Assembly (NCBI GenBank): GCA_030844895.1
Contig: CM061233.1
Location: forward strand, 56,683,968 to 56,747,967
Source of the DNA: Ambrosia x helenae
Taxonomy: Eukaryota; Streptophyta; Magnoliopsida; Asterales; Asteraceae
Reading direction: 5' to 3'
DNA: 64,000 nucleotides
In this document: positions 24,342-34,560 of the stretch, in pieces
Layout: each line of letters begins with the position of its first letter
Numbering within the stretch: position 1 is the stretch's first letter
Position numbers and translations under genes: made by a program
Notes under the pieces: generated by a model
Seen by the model: the letters and a program-made list of their open reading frames with translations, nothing else
Database searches by the model: none
Told to the model about the DNA's origin: nothing

Positions 24342-24877
24342 TGTAGATGCATATTATGCGACTAATGCTTTTGGATTGCAAATAACACAAGTTTTGTTCA
24401 ACTTCGAATGGTCGAAGATGATTATACATGGTCGAATGTGGTTTCTGTCTGGTCGAAGGAAGAAGTAAAGGGTCGAAGGTACACAGGGAGGTCGAAGATA
24501 GAAAATAGATTTATGTATGTCTTGATTCGACCATAACGAATGGTCGAACCTGCACATTCGACCAACACAAATGGGCGAATGTGCAGGCCTATATAAGGTC
24601 AAGTTGATTTTTGAAATGTAACTTTTGACATTTTGTTTTCCTTCCCTGTGTGTGTTTTCCCTAGGTTTATTGTTGAGTCTGTAAAGGTCTTTTAATCATT
24701 ATAAATCGTGATTTCAAGTGTAATCCTTTATGAAAGTGAATGAATTAAAGATGTTTATGATGATTTCTATGTTTTGCTAGTTTTATTATCATTTTGTGAT
24801 CAATTCAGGGATTCCGCACCTGAATTGAACTTGTTTGATCATTATCTTTGTTGTTTAGACGATCCTACGCGCATAGA
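24342..24877 (+). repeat. 3' LTR of SIRE-like element 2 (536 bp)
   Basis: Same length and start (TGTAGATGC) as the 5' LTR, with TATATAA at 24590-24596. The last bases read GCATAGA instead of GCATACA. A purine-rich GAGGTGGAG just upstream is the candidate polypurine tract. Confidence 0.85.
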
Positions 24878-24880
24878 AAG

Positions 24881-25338
24881 TGGTATCAGAGACATTTGGA
24901 TCAAACAACCACAAATTGATAATATTATAGCTGATTTGGACCCAATTTTGATCAAAACTTTCTGTTTTTCATTGATAAACTGAATTTAGTGTTAAATTGA
25001 TTGATTTGAACTTGTTTTCATGGATAAAACTCATAATTCTCTTTGTTAAACTTGTTCCAAATCCAATCCGAAGCAAAACCTGCTTAAAATCATCAAATTT
25101 CATCAACATTTGAAAATTTTTGATCAAAATAACTGATTTTCAAAGAATAACCGCTTTTCAAACATGAAGGGTCGAACCTAGGGAAATTTGGTCGAAAGTG
25201 AGAGTATTTGGTCGAACCAGGGATTATTTGGTCGAAATGGAGTGTTAGTTGGTCGAACCTAGAAAGTTTTAGTTTGATTTTGTTCATTCGACCTTATTGA
25301 GTACATTCGACCAATCGAGTGATCGAACATGGGTGTAA
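24881..25338 (+). mobile_element. Primer site and leader of a second, truncated unit
   Basis: The similarity to the left end of the element does not stop at the LTR. TGGTATCAGAGA (24881-24892) and about 445 bases of leader match 10384-10830 closely, including the GGTCGAA array. It stops after GGGTGTAAA at about 25338, where gypsy RT sequence begins. So this LTR is also the 5' LTR of a second copy, most of which is gone. Confidence 0.8.
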
Positions 25339-25339
25339 A

Positions 25340-28323
25340 ATTCCCAAGATGGCTGGCGAATGTTGTGGTAGTCCAAAAGAAACATGTGAAATGGAGAGTG
25401 TGTGTGGACTACACAGACCTTAACAAGGCCTGTCCTAAAGATCCATTCCCACTACCACACATAGATTCAATGGTGGACGCTACAGCAGGCCACGAGATGC
25501 TGACATTCATGGATGCATCCTTAGGATTCCAACAGATACAAATGGAACCGGATGATCAGGAGGACACAACATTCATGACACCGTCAGGTATATATTGTTA
25601 TATAGCCATGCCATTTGGATTAAAAAAATGTAGGTGCCACTTATCAGAGGCTAGTGAACATGATGTTCAAAGAAAAGATTGGGGACACGATGGAGGTCTA
25701 GATTGATGACATGGTAGTAAAATCCAAGAAAGCAGAAGATCATCTTCAGGATCTCAAAGAAGCTTTTGACATCCTGGATGCTTACAACATGAAGTTAAAC
25801 CCATCAAAGTGCCATTTTGGAGTTGGAGCTGGGAAGTTTCTTGGATATTTGGTAACAAAAAGAGGGATAGAAGCCAGCCCTGAACAAATAAAGGCCATCC
25901 TTGATCTCAAATCCCCAAGAAATATTAAGGATGTGCAAAGGCTGACGGGCAGGATAGCAGCCCTGAATAGATTCATCTCGAAATCCTCAGAGAATTGTAA
26001 AGAGCTCTATGACATCCTGAAAAAGAATAACAAATTCGACTGGGGACAGAGGCTTGAAGAAGCATTAAAGAAGCTCAAAGATTATCTTGTAGCAGCTCCA
26101 TTGTTGATGAAACATGAGGATGGAGAACCTCTCAAGCTATATCTTGCAGTTTCTGGGAATGCAATAAGTGATGTATTGGTAAAGGACATCGAAGGGCAAC
26201 AACATCCTGTCTATTATGTAAGTAAAACCCTCCTAGATGTTGAAACCAGGTATTATTAAGAAAACCTGAAATAATGGCTTCTACTAAGTTAAGGCATTAT
26301 TTTGAAACACATAAAATATATGTTCAAACTGACTATCCCATTAAAAATGTATTAAGAAAACCTGAAATGTCTAGAAGAATGGCAAAATGGTCATTTAAAT
26401 TAAGTGCCTTTGACTTAGAGTATGAGTCTAGAAATGCAATCAAGTCACAGGCCCTAGTAGACTTTGTGGCTGATTTCAGTAGTGACATCCTGAGTGAAGT
26501 AGAGTCTGAAGTTCAACAACTAAATGAAAATTTAGAAAAATGGACTCTATACACTGATGGTGCTTCGAATGCAATAGGCACATGTCTGGGAATACTACTA
26601 AAATCGCCACAAGGGGACAAGATACCCCATGCCATTAGATGTGCATTTCAAACAACCAATAATGATGCTAAATATGAAGCTCTCATTGTTAGTTTACAAC
26701 TTGCTAGAGATTTACATATTGTTAAAATTGAAGTCTTTATTGATTCTTTGTTGATTACTAACCATTTCAATGGATCATATGCAGTAAAAGGACAAAAGTT
26801 AGCCATTTATCTTAAAATCGTTAAAAATTTAGCTACTTCTTTTTGTAGAATTTTCACTAATACAGATACCTAGGGAAGAAAATGCTGAAGCTGACGCCCT
26901 AGCAAATCTGGGATCCTCCTTTAATTTAGCAGAAGGATCCAAGATTCCCATCATTCATATCTTGAAACCGGCGATTGAAGAATGGCATCCTGAGGATGGC
27001 CAGGCACATCCTGAGGATAAAACAGACCATCCTGAGGATATCACTGTTTTGGCCACTCAGAAACAAGGCGACTCATCAAGGATGACTCCCATAATCAAAT
27101 ATTTACAAGAAGATGTCATTCCTAATGAAGAAAATCCAAAGGCTTTCAAGATAAAGGTATCTAAATTTACAATTATAGACAATATTTTATATAGAAAGTC
27201 TCTTGCAGGTCTATATTTGAGATGTCTCAACAAGGATGAAGCAAACGAAGTACTCAAAGACATCCACGAAGGAGATTGTGGAAATTATACAGGAGGAAGA
27301 TCTCTCTACTTGAAGACTCTGAGGACGGGATACTATTGGCCTACTATGAAGAAGGATGCCATGCTGTATTCCCAAAAGTGTGATGCATGCCAAAGACATA
27401 GCAACATACTTCACCAGCCTGCTGAACCACTACATCCTATTGTTTCACCATGGCCCTTCATGAAATGGGATTGGACATAGTAGGAAAGCTACCCAAAGCT
27501 CCTGGAGGAAAGGTATTCATGCCAGTGATGACAGATTACTTCTCGAAATGGATTGAAGCTGAAGCATTTGTGCAAGTTAGAGATAAAGAGGTGGTCTCAT
27601 TCATCAAAAGAAATATCTTTACACGATTTGGAGTACCATCTGAAATCATATGTGACAATGGTTCTCAATTCATTAGCAAAAGAACAATTGACTTTTGTGA
27701 GAGTTGGGGGGATCAAGATGTTAACTTCAACACCAGTCCATCCTCAAGCTAATGGAAAAGCGGAATCCTCAAACAAAATCATCGTTAACAACTTGAAGAA
27801 GAAGCTTGGGGAAAAGAAAGGAAAATGGGCAGAAGAACTTCCATTTGCACTTTGGGCTGATAGGACTACTTCGAAGAATGCTACTGGTCAGACACCTTTC
27901 TCTTTGGTCTTTGGAACAAAAGCAATGCTTCCAATAGAGATGGTCATGCCTACAGCAAGGAAGCATCTTCAGGATGCAACTACTAATTCTGAAGTATTAC
28001 TACAAGACTTGGAAACTGTGGATGAACTCAGGGATGCCGCTAAATTAAGGATGGCAGCATATCAACAAAGGATTGCTAAAGCTTACAACAAGAACATCAG
28101 GATAAGAAGATTTCAAGTGGGAGACTTGGTATTGAGAAAAGCTTTCCAAAATACAACAAAACCAAGCGATGGTAAGCTAGCTCCTAAGTGGGAAGGTCCA
28201 TACTTAATCGATTCTGAAGCAGGAAAAGGAGCATATTGGCTGTCAACAATGGAAGGAGAGATTCTACTAAGAGCTTGGAATGCTATACACTTGAAATACT
28301 ACCATGTTTACGGATGCATATGA
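25340..28323 (+). pseudogene. Gypsy pol pseudogene (RT, RNase H, aRNH-like, integrase)
   Basis: RT: WRVCVDYTDLNKACPKDPFP, then FMDASLGFQQIQM and MPFGLK. A frameshift near 25625 and a TAG at 25699-25701 exactly replace the Y of the YIDD active site. The RT-RNase H connection continues to 26258, then a frameshift. The second RNase H (WTLYTDGASNAIG) has AKYEAL where AEYEAL is expected, so a catalytic E is lost. A frameshift near 26870 leads to the HHCC finger, with Y for one H in DCGNYTGG, and CDACQRH. Integrase: D in GLDIVG, D in CDNGSQF, E in GKAESSNK; a frameshift near 27710 lies between the last two. C-terminal HLKYYHVYGCI ends at 28323. Dead copy. Confidence 0.9.
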
Positions 28324-28575
28324 GAAACCATGATCCGAATCACAGGTGGGATGAAGGTGAAGGCTGATAGAGATGAATCATCTCCATATGTAAGTACTTA
28401 TCCTTGATTTATTTCGATCGATTATATTTTCACTAAACATGGTCTAGAAATAGTCCATCCTGAGAATTTTGCAGTACCATCCTGAAGATGGAATGCTTAG
28501 AAGACTAGGGGGCTGGCCACCCTCTCCTCCGTTAAGGTGTGTGCCACCTTCCTAAGGTTTAAAGGTTTTCACCTT
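28324..28575 (+). other. Spacer between gypsy pol and antisense gene
   Basis: No gene seen. It contains CATCCTGAGAAT (near 28458) and CATCCTGAAGATGG (near 28480), variants of the element's recurring word. Confidence 0.5.
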
Positions 28576-29518
28576 TCACATTGGGTTAGCAACCATCGCC
28601 CGGAGCGTACGATGCCCATGTATATCGTCAAGATCAAAGTAATCAGGCTTCTTTGCTGAATCAAGAAAAACATATATATGTTAATACAAAAACCGAGGAT
28701 AAACATATTCTCAGGATATGACTTACCAGACATTTCAGTGGCACGACTTGTAGAAAAACTTTCTTCTATTCCAAAAGTCCTTGCTAAAGCAGGTAGCTCT
28801 AGTATTGCCTTACGTCTGATGAAAGCGTCGTCCAAAGTAGGAACAAGTTTTGCAAAACAAGCACCTGCAAACTGAAGATGATTTAGAATATTACTAACAT
28901 CCTCAGGATGTGACTATCTTATTTATATCTAACATATTTACCGATTCTTAACTAGGACATAGGAATTTCATCCCCATAAGGAATGGAATCCCTCCTTACA
29001 AAAAAGAATTTTGATTTCCAGGGCCTATCAGATATCACAACGTTATGTAGCAGAGGAGGTTCTTTATCAATAAGTTGAAGAACATAACGGTTTGACCCAT
29101 GTGTCCTTAACTTACATATGTATGGCAGGTCACCAACTTGAAGATTAATGCCGTGAGTCTAAATGATCTTATCACAAACTATTAAGATCCTCCAGATCTC
29201 AGGCATGGCTTGGGCAAAAGCCATCCCTGTCGCATCAAAGAATTCTTTGATGAAATCTGGGAATGGATATTTGAGGCCAAGCTGGAATGGTAAAAAGAAA
29301 AAGCAAACCCAGACAGAAGAGGCAAAGTCAGACTTTGCATTTAGGTCAAAAGGCCTAAAAACGACAGAATCAGGAAAAGCCCCTCATTTCTTAAGGGTTT
29401 GAATATCTTTATCATAAAAAGTACAGATTTCTTGATCAGGATCTTTGATCAAGTTTTGGGCTGTGAAATCCTTAGGGATTCCAACGCTTCCAAGAGCCCT
29501 TGTTAATTTCTTGCTCAT
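28576..29518 (-). pseudogene. Antisense three-exon gene in gypsy 3' region
   Basis: On the strand opposite to pol, an ATG at 29518 (MSKKLTRALG) opens one frame of 577 bases without any frameshift, interrupted only by stops at codons 45 (TGA, 29386-29384), 120 (TAG, 29161-29159) and 189 (TAG, 28954-28952). Exon 1 ends at 28942 before GTAAAT; exon 2 (28864-28727) follows TTTGCAG and ends before GTAAGT; exon 3 (28655-28576) follows TTGATTCAG and ends in TGA. Both introns (77 and 71 bases) are phase 1, and the joined frame stays open through exons 2 and 3. The region around YPFPDFIKEFFDATG and PWKSKFFFV resembles the plant 'putative gypsy type transposon' domain, by eye only. Function unknown. 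Confidence 0.72.
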
Positions 29519-29795
29519 TGTAAAAAACTAATTTAAAAGACTTCTTTTTGCAGGAATAAGAAAGAGAAGACGAGAAAGAAGCAAAAGTAGGTCCCTTTTC
29601 AAATAATCCTAGTTGATTATAAAGGAGGAAGGGAAAGCCTAGATATAGGCAGCAAGATATGATGAGGCATAGCGGTTATCACGAAAATTTAGCCTAAAAA
29701 TAGCCGTTAGATCTCGAAACATGGAGAGATGGGCCCATCGATTGAGAAAAATATTTTTACCATTAAGATAACGGTAACATATTTTTGGGGACAAT
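29519..29795 (-). other. Upstream region of antisense gene and end of gypsy internal part
   Basis: Gene-free. On the minus strand TTATAATC (around 29615-29622) lies about 100 bases before the antisense ATG and could be a TATA element; this is weak. On the plus strand TTTTTGGGGACAAT just before 29796 is the likely polypurine-like border of the LTR. Confidence 0.4.
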
Positions 29796-30670
29796 TGTTG
29801 AGGGTGAAAATCCTCAGGATGATTTTACCTAACATCCTAATGTATCATCCCCAGGATGTTGTAGGACTTGTCTGACTTCAGGATGTAATAGTGTTTCGGC
29901 ATGTGCACATCCTGAGAATGAACTAACAAATTATCTTGTACTTATGTTATTGCAGGTATAAATTAATGCATGGGTAAGACTTGTAACTCCCCTTTAACGG
30001 CTACAAAGTCTTACTAAATCAGAGATATCAAGGATGCATGAGTTGTACGCGTATAAACTTGAAGAATGAGTCAAGTGTAACCGCCAAAGTGATAAATGCA
30101 AGGCGAGAAAGGTGGAAACTATTATCCAACGTCCACTACAGCTGAAACACTCACAACGGTCACCTGAAACAGTCCACAAGCTTTCAAAGACCTTAAATAC
30201 TTAGCATATTTCGTGCGATTGTTTTGTTAATTTATTGTACTATATAAATGGGGGTATTGGACGAGTATAGGACACTTACATACACATTGCTCACACTATA
30301 GCTACACACATACACTTAGCTGATCACAAAACACTTGCACAATCATTGTAATCATAGTACACTCGTCCACATACTCATCCAAAGTTGTATCTTTTTACCA
30401 TTTTAATATTAACAAACAAGGCAGGGGCCCAGACTCCTCCCGAGGTTTTATGCCGGCGATCTACAATTGATCAAGGGCTTTCCTCGTAGATTGTGTGTTG
30501 TTCTTGTTGTTTATCACTTTATTTGTTCATTCTTAGCAGTTCCATCCTGAGGATATAACTGTCCATCCCGAAACTAACGTAAGCCATCCCAATCATAGTT
30601 GTTATATTTTTGCTTATTGAACATCCCGATACACCATCTTAAGAATATTATTGATTTACAAACATATTTC
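29796..30670 (+). repeat. 3' LTR of Tat-type gypsy element (right end approximate)
   Basis: Starts TGTTGAGGGTGAAAATCC after a G-rich tract. A TATA box TATATAA at 30241-30247 is followed by GGGGGTATTGG and the putative transcript start region. Several ATCCTGAGGAT-like words occur inside (29811, 29852, 29908, 30544). Without a partner LTR the right boundary is a guess between about 30630 and 30680. Confidence 0.6.
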
Positions 30671-30829
30671 TACACATTTAGCACTCTACCTCACATAAAC
30701 TAATTTGGAATACAAAGTTATTTTTACTAGATAATTTTTGACCAAAACAAGAACTTAGAAAAAATTTGTAGCACAAGAAATCCTCAAGTTCAAAAATTCT
30801 AAAATGGAAGGTCAAAAAAGACACCCATG

Positions 30830-31066
30830 AATTGAGTTTGCTTAGATCTGATGGAGAGGCTCAGAAGTTAAGTATGGATGATGCTCATGGCCTGTTTGCA
30901 GATGATGTCCAAGAACTTCTTAACTTAGAACTAGAAAGAGATGCTAAAGACCTCTTCTCATTGAACTTTGAGTTAAAATTCCAAGGGCAAATTAGAGAAA
31001 GTCTGATGAGTAATAAAGATCAACAATAAAGACTGAGTTTTGGCATTATCTGTTCTAGGGGGAGAT
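30830..31066 (+). pseudogene. C-terminal tail of third ORF from a third SIRE-like element
   Basis: An open stretch to TAA 31027-31029 reads LLRSDGEAQKLSMDDAHGL and an acidic, leucine-rich tail. It is followed by CTAGGGGGAGAT, a clear polypurine tract, and then an LTR. Its place directly before the tract is that of the third ORF in the other two copia elements, so I read it as the 3' end of that gene in a third copy. The 5' part is missing, joined to gypsy LTR sequence. Confidence 0.55.
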
Positions 31067-31737
31067 TGTTGGGTCTGCTGACCTGGAGAAGAACAGATGA
31101 TCTGAAAAGCCAAAACATACTATACATGATCCAGAATAAATTCAGCATATACAAGTCACTTCTCCCAAAAGACTGTGGACTCTAACAACTGCTGTGCCCC
31201 AACATCTGCTGAACAACTGTTGATCACAAAGGACTGATGAAGAAACAACTGCTGAACAAAGTACTGAAGACTCAAGGTCTGTTGGAGCCAACAACACTTA
31301 GGATCCAACAGATGATTCAAGCTATCAGAGGTTTACATATCAGCTGTTTAGATATAAAAGGTTTCCTATGTAACAATGATTGTTTAAATCAGATGTTTTA
31401 TGTTGTTATTATTCTATTAGATCTCACTGTCTTAGGTGACGTTAGTCATAGGTCATCAGTGGTTTAGTTTGTCTATAAATAGAACAGTGCATGTACTGTT
31501 CTATTCATCACTCAAAACATTCTCTTAGACAAACAATCACAGAGTGATCAGGCTGAGGGGGAATACTTGTGTAATCGTTGTAATCATTAGATTTATGAAA
31601 GCATTCGATTAAAAAACAATTATTCTCTTTGTTTTGATTCATAGTTTATTATTCCGCCACACTTTCCATTTATAGATTAACTTCTTTCATCTTTCATTTG
31701 TTAAACAATCAAAACAAATCAAACTTAGATCCTAACA
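31067..31737 (+). repeat. 3' LTR of third SIRE-like element (671 bp)
   Basis: Starts TGTTGGGTCTGCTG right after the polypurine tract and ends TTAGATCCTAACA; terminal inverted repeats TGTTGGG/CCTAACA. TATAAATA at 31474-31481 and a GAGGGGGAATA run near 31555 mirror the LTR at 7120. CTGCTGAAC words replace the CTACTGATG words of element 1. Confidence 0.72.
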
Positions 31738-32637
31738 ACCCGTATGAACGAGACTTGATACAAGGACCCGTATGTGAATCAGACAACAAAGACCCATATG
31801 TAGATCAAACAACAAGAACCCGTATGTAGATCAGACAACCAGGACCCGTATGCAGATCAGACAACAAGGACCCGTATGTAGATAAGACAACAAGAACCCG
31901 TATGTAGATCAAACAACTAGGACCCGTATGTAACCAGGACCCGTATGTAACTAATTGGACACTCGTATGAAGTTAGCAGGACCCGTATGAAGTCAAGAAC
32001 ACTTCATACAGGTGGCTGTGGAGAACAGCGAACAGAAACGCAGACATGAGGCTGAATTTTGGGATTTTCATGTGTTTGTGTAATTTTTCAAGATCTGAAC
32101 GTGGGGTTTTGTGTAGGGGATTATTCTAAACAAGTTTGCAACACAAAAATCAATCCAAAAACATGAATTATAATAAAAAAAATCCTCAAGAACACGAAGA
32201 ACACTAAACTTATTATTTTTCATCAAAAATCTAGATCTGATTCAAAATAATGTTGTTTAACACCTAATTTTGATTCAATTAATACCCAAAACACTTTCCT
32301 AAACTGAAACAACAATCTGATCATCAAAAACAATCCATGTTTGTGATTTTCACCCAAAAACCCATAAAAACCCATAAAACTCATGAACATGAAATTTTTA
32401 AATAAAATTTTCAGATCTGATCCATTTTTCCTCAAATTTGATTTGGTTATTTGTAAAAACAGATTCTAAACCTAAAACCACAATCACATCACTGATCCAA
32501 TCATCAAACACACCTCAAAATCATAGAACACCATGTTTTAGTGAAAACCAAGTCAAAATCGGTTTTTGAAGAACAATTGCATAAAAACTTTCAGATCTGA
32601 TGCAAACCACGATAACAACACGCGTGATACAAGCCTT
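31738..32637 (-). other. Leader-like region of a minus-strand LTR element, with minisatellite
   Basis: No gene supported. Left part: a minisatellite (31764-31990). Right part: AT-rich sequence with CCCATAAAAACCC repeats. Lying inside a minus-strand primer site at 32638-32650, it would be the 5' internal part of that element. Confidence 0.45.
31764..31990. repeat. 26-bp minisatellite (GGACCCGTATGTAGATCAGA...)
   Basis: About six and a half imperfect units of about 26 bp beginning GGACCCGTATGTAGATCAGA and ending CAACAA (unit starts near 31766, 31791, 31816, 31843, 31868, 31894, 31920), then degraded units. The CCCGTATG core also appears in the LTR to the right (32935-32990). Confidence 0.8.
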
Positions 32638-32650
32638 AGCTCTGATACCA
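32638..32650 (-). promoter_or_regulatory. Primer binding site of minus-strand LTR element
   Basis: AGCTCTGATACCA is, on the minus strand, TGGTATCAGAGCT, the initiator tRNA-Met primer site. It points to an LTR on its right side and internal sequence on its left. Confidence 0.7.
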
Positions 32651-32653
32651 CTC

Positions 32654-32749
32654 GTAGGATCGATCTAAAAGAAATTAGTATCGCGCGCGTATCGGATCGA
32701 GGGCAGAAATCAACGATTAGTTTAGTATAGGTGGGTGTTTGTGGATAGG

Positions 32750-32836
<87 letters not shown>

Positions 32837-33130
32837 TGATGGAGAGCACACACACAAATGGTTGCACTTGTATGAAATGAGCAAAAGTCTTACAAAAGTT
32901 ACTAAGGCATGGAGTATATATAGTAGGCTTTCATACGCGTCCCTCACACACGTTCCTCATACCCATATGAAGAGAGTGGGACGCGTATGAAGCTTTGTAT
33001 CTTAACAAAATACCCTATGCCTATATAAACACTATAATGCAACCCGGTGACATATAAAACGTTATACAAACATGCCTACGACTATTATGGACCGATCACT
33101 AGCTGGGGACATACACGAAGTGCACTAACA
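32654..33130 (-). repeat. 5' LTR of a minus-strand retroelement
   Basis: The limits are set by the primer site on the left and by CACTAACA (minus-strand TGTTAGTG) on the right; about 477 bp. Minus-strand TATATATA near 32912-32919 is a TATA candidate. An AAT microsatellite (32750-32835) lies between TATA and primer site. ACGCGTATGAA words near 32980 repeat the core of the neighbouring minisatellite. The right boundary is less sure. Confidence 0.5.
32750..32835. repeat. (AAT)n microsatellite
   Basis: About 28 uninterrupted AAT units. Long Tyr-, Leu- or Ile-only readings here are repeat artefacts. Confidence 0.95.
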
Positions 33131-33250
33131 AGTTTCCTCTGTTTTTGTACGAACCAAACAACATAAGTCCTCTATAATATCCCAAAACAATCAATTTTAA
33201 ACATATACAAACTATCTAAACAATGTATTATCAAAACTATTAAACATAAA
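33131..33250. other. Sequence carrying the shared TTTCCTCTGTTTTTGTAC block
   Basis: Directly next to the LTR edge, 33131-33175 matches blocks at 35491, 47381 and 52290. No gene. Confidence 0.5.
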
Positions 33251-33700
33251 GAGCGCCTTATTTTCAACATAAGGCGCGCCTTATTTTCAACATAAGGCGC
33301 GCCTTATATCAATTAATGATAGTAACCATGAAATCAAAACCCAAAAACTTCTAATACTTGTGATTATTTCCAAAACATAATGCGCGCCTTATGTTTAACA
33401 TAAAATGCCACATAAAACTACACAATAAAACGCCTTATGTTTAACATAAAACTCCTAATACTTGTGATTATTTCCAAAACATAATGTGCGCCTTATGTTT
33501 AACATAAAACGCCACTTAAAACTACACAATAAAATGCCTTATGTTTAACATGAAACTCCTAATACTTGTGATTATTTCCAAAACATAAGGCGCACTTTAT
33601 GTTTAAACATATGGCGTGCCTTGTGTTTAACATAAAACGCTACTTAAAACTACACAATAAAACGCCTTATGTTTAACATAACACTCCTAATACTTGTGAT
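33251..33700. repeat. Tandem repeat of about 103-128 bp with GCGCGCCTTAT words
   Basis: The marker CTAATACTTGTGATTATTTC occurs at 33351, 33454, 33559 and 33687, giving unit lengths of 103, 105 and 128. Between the markers, ATAAGGCGCGCCTTAT and CTTATGTTTAACATAA palindromes repeat. No coding sequence. Confidence 0.8.
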
Positions 33701-34560
33701 TATTTCCAACCCACCACCCCATCCCCGCCACCACCACAGCCACACCACCACCACATCCCCAACCCACCACAACAGCGTCACCACCACAGCCCCATCACCA
33801 CCACATCCCCACCACCGCCACAGCCCCGCCACCACCACATCCCCACCCATCACCACCGTCCCAAATAAAAAAATGAGAGATTGAGAGAACTTGCAATCGA
33901 TTTAGGCATTAGTTGACGAGAGAGTGAGAGAGAGCCAGGGAGAGGGTGGTTATGGTTGTTGTGGACGAGAGAGAGAGAACCAGGGAGAACTTAAATTCAA
34001 TTTATGGTGGCCGATGGGTGGGTGGTTATGGTGGCCAATGGGTGGGTGGATATGGTGGCCGATGGGTGGGTGGTTATGGTTGACGGTGGTGAGGTATAGA
34101 GAGAGAGGTGTTCAAGAGTAGAGAGAGAGAGAGATGTGAAAAGGGGGTAATGAAAATTTGAATTGGCTGCCCCTTTTTTGTGGATTATGGAATTTTCCAC
34201 GGACCGTGGAGGCCTCAACGGTCCGTGGACACTTATTATTATTTTTTGAATTTTATATTAAACGAAGCTTCATCAGGAAGCTTGGTCTTTCCACTGGCCA
34301 TGGAGGGCTAGACGGGTCGTGGAGAGTTTCAGTGGACGGGCCGTGGAGGCCTAGATGATTCATGGGGAAGCATTCGATGGGCCGTGGGGGCCTCCACGAC
34401 CCAATGAGATCCATTTTTTTTAGTTTTTTGTGTGTTTTATATATTTTAAGCTTGATATTTGTGTTTTTATAAAAAAAAAGTGCATTCTTATCATAAGTAT
34501 AAATTAGCGTATACAAGAATTTTTTTCCGTTAACTAATTCGTCTACATGATAAAACAGTA
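33701..34560. repeat. GC-rich low-complexity tract with short tandem repeats
   Basis: 33705-33862 is built of CACCACCACATCCCC words. 34007-34078 holds three 24-bp units GGTGGCCGATGGGTGGGTGG plus TTAT. 34195-34410 holds imperfect GGNCGTGGAGGCCT words on both strands. The readings through it are Pro/His/Thr or Trp/Gly runs, so no gene is called. Confidence 0.7.

Larger units (their letters stand above)
9833..24877 (+). mobile_element. SIRE-like Ty1/copia retrotransposon, nearly full length
   Basis: Two LTRs of 536 bp flank gag, pol and a long third ORF over about 15 kb. The two LTRs differ at only a few positions, so the insertion is fairly young, but gag and pol already carry several stops and frameshifts. 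Layout: LTR, tRNA-Met primer site, leader with GGTCGAA motifs, gag, pol, a 2.2-kb spacer again with GGTCGAA motifs, third ORF, polypurine-like tract (GAGGTGGAG), LTR. No matching target duplication can be shown, because the right LTR runs on into a second primer site and leader. Confidence 0.88.
25340..30670 (+). mobile_element. 5'-truncated Tat-type Ty3/gypsy retrotransposon
   Basis: RT, RNase H, a second RNase H domain and integrase in gypsy order are followed by a long 3' region and an LTR. Two RNase H domains and extra sequence behind pol are features of the Tat lineage. The 5' LTR, gag, protease and start of RT are missing; the left edge abuts the truncated copia leader. The word ATCCTGAGGAT recurs throughout. 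Behind pol an antisense gene with introns is found. The right end is not exact. Confidence 0.8.

Noticed and set aside
28569..28835. Single 88-aa minus ORF starting MDDAFIRRKA
   Set aside because: It reads through the second intron of the antisense gene; the exon model with matching phases explains the sequence better.
31764..31990. Possible CRISPR-like array
   Set aside because: Contiguous degenerate 26-bp units without unique spacers, in a plant nuclear context: a minisatellite.
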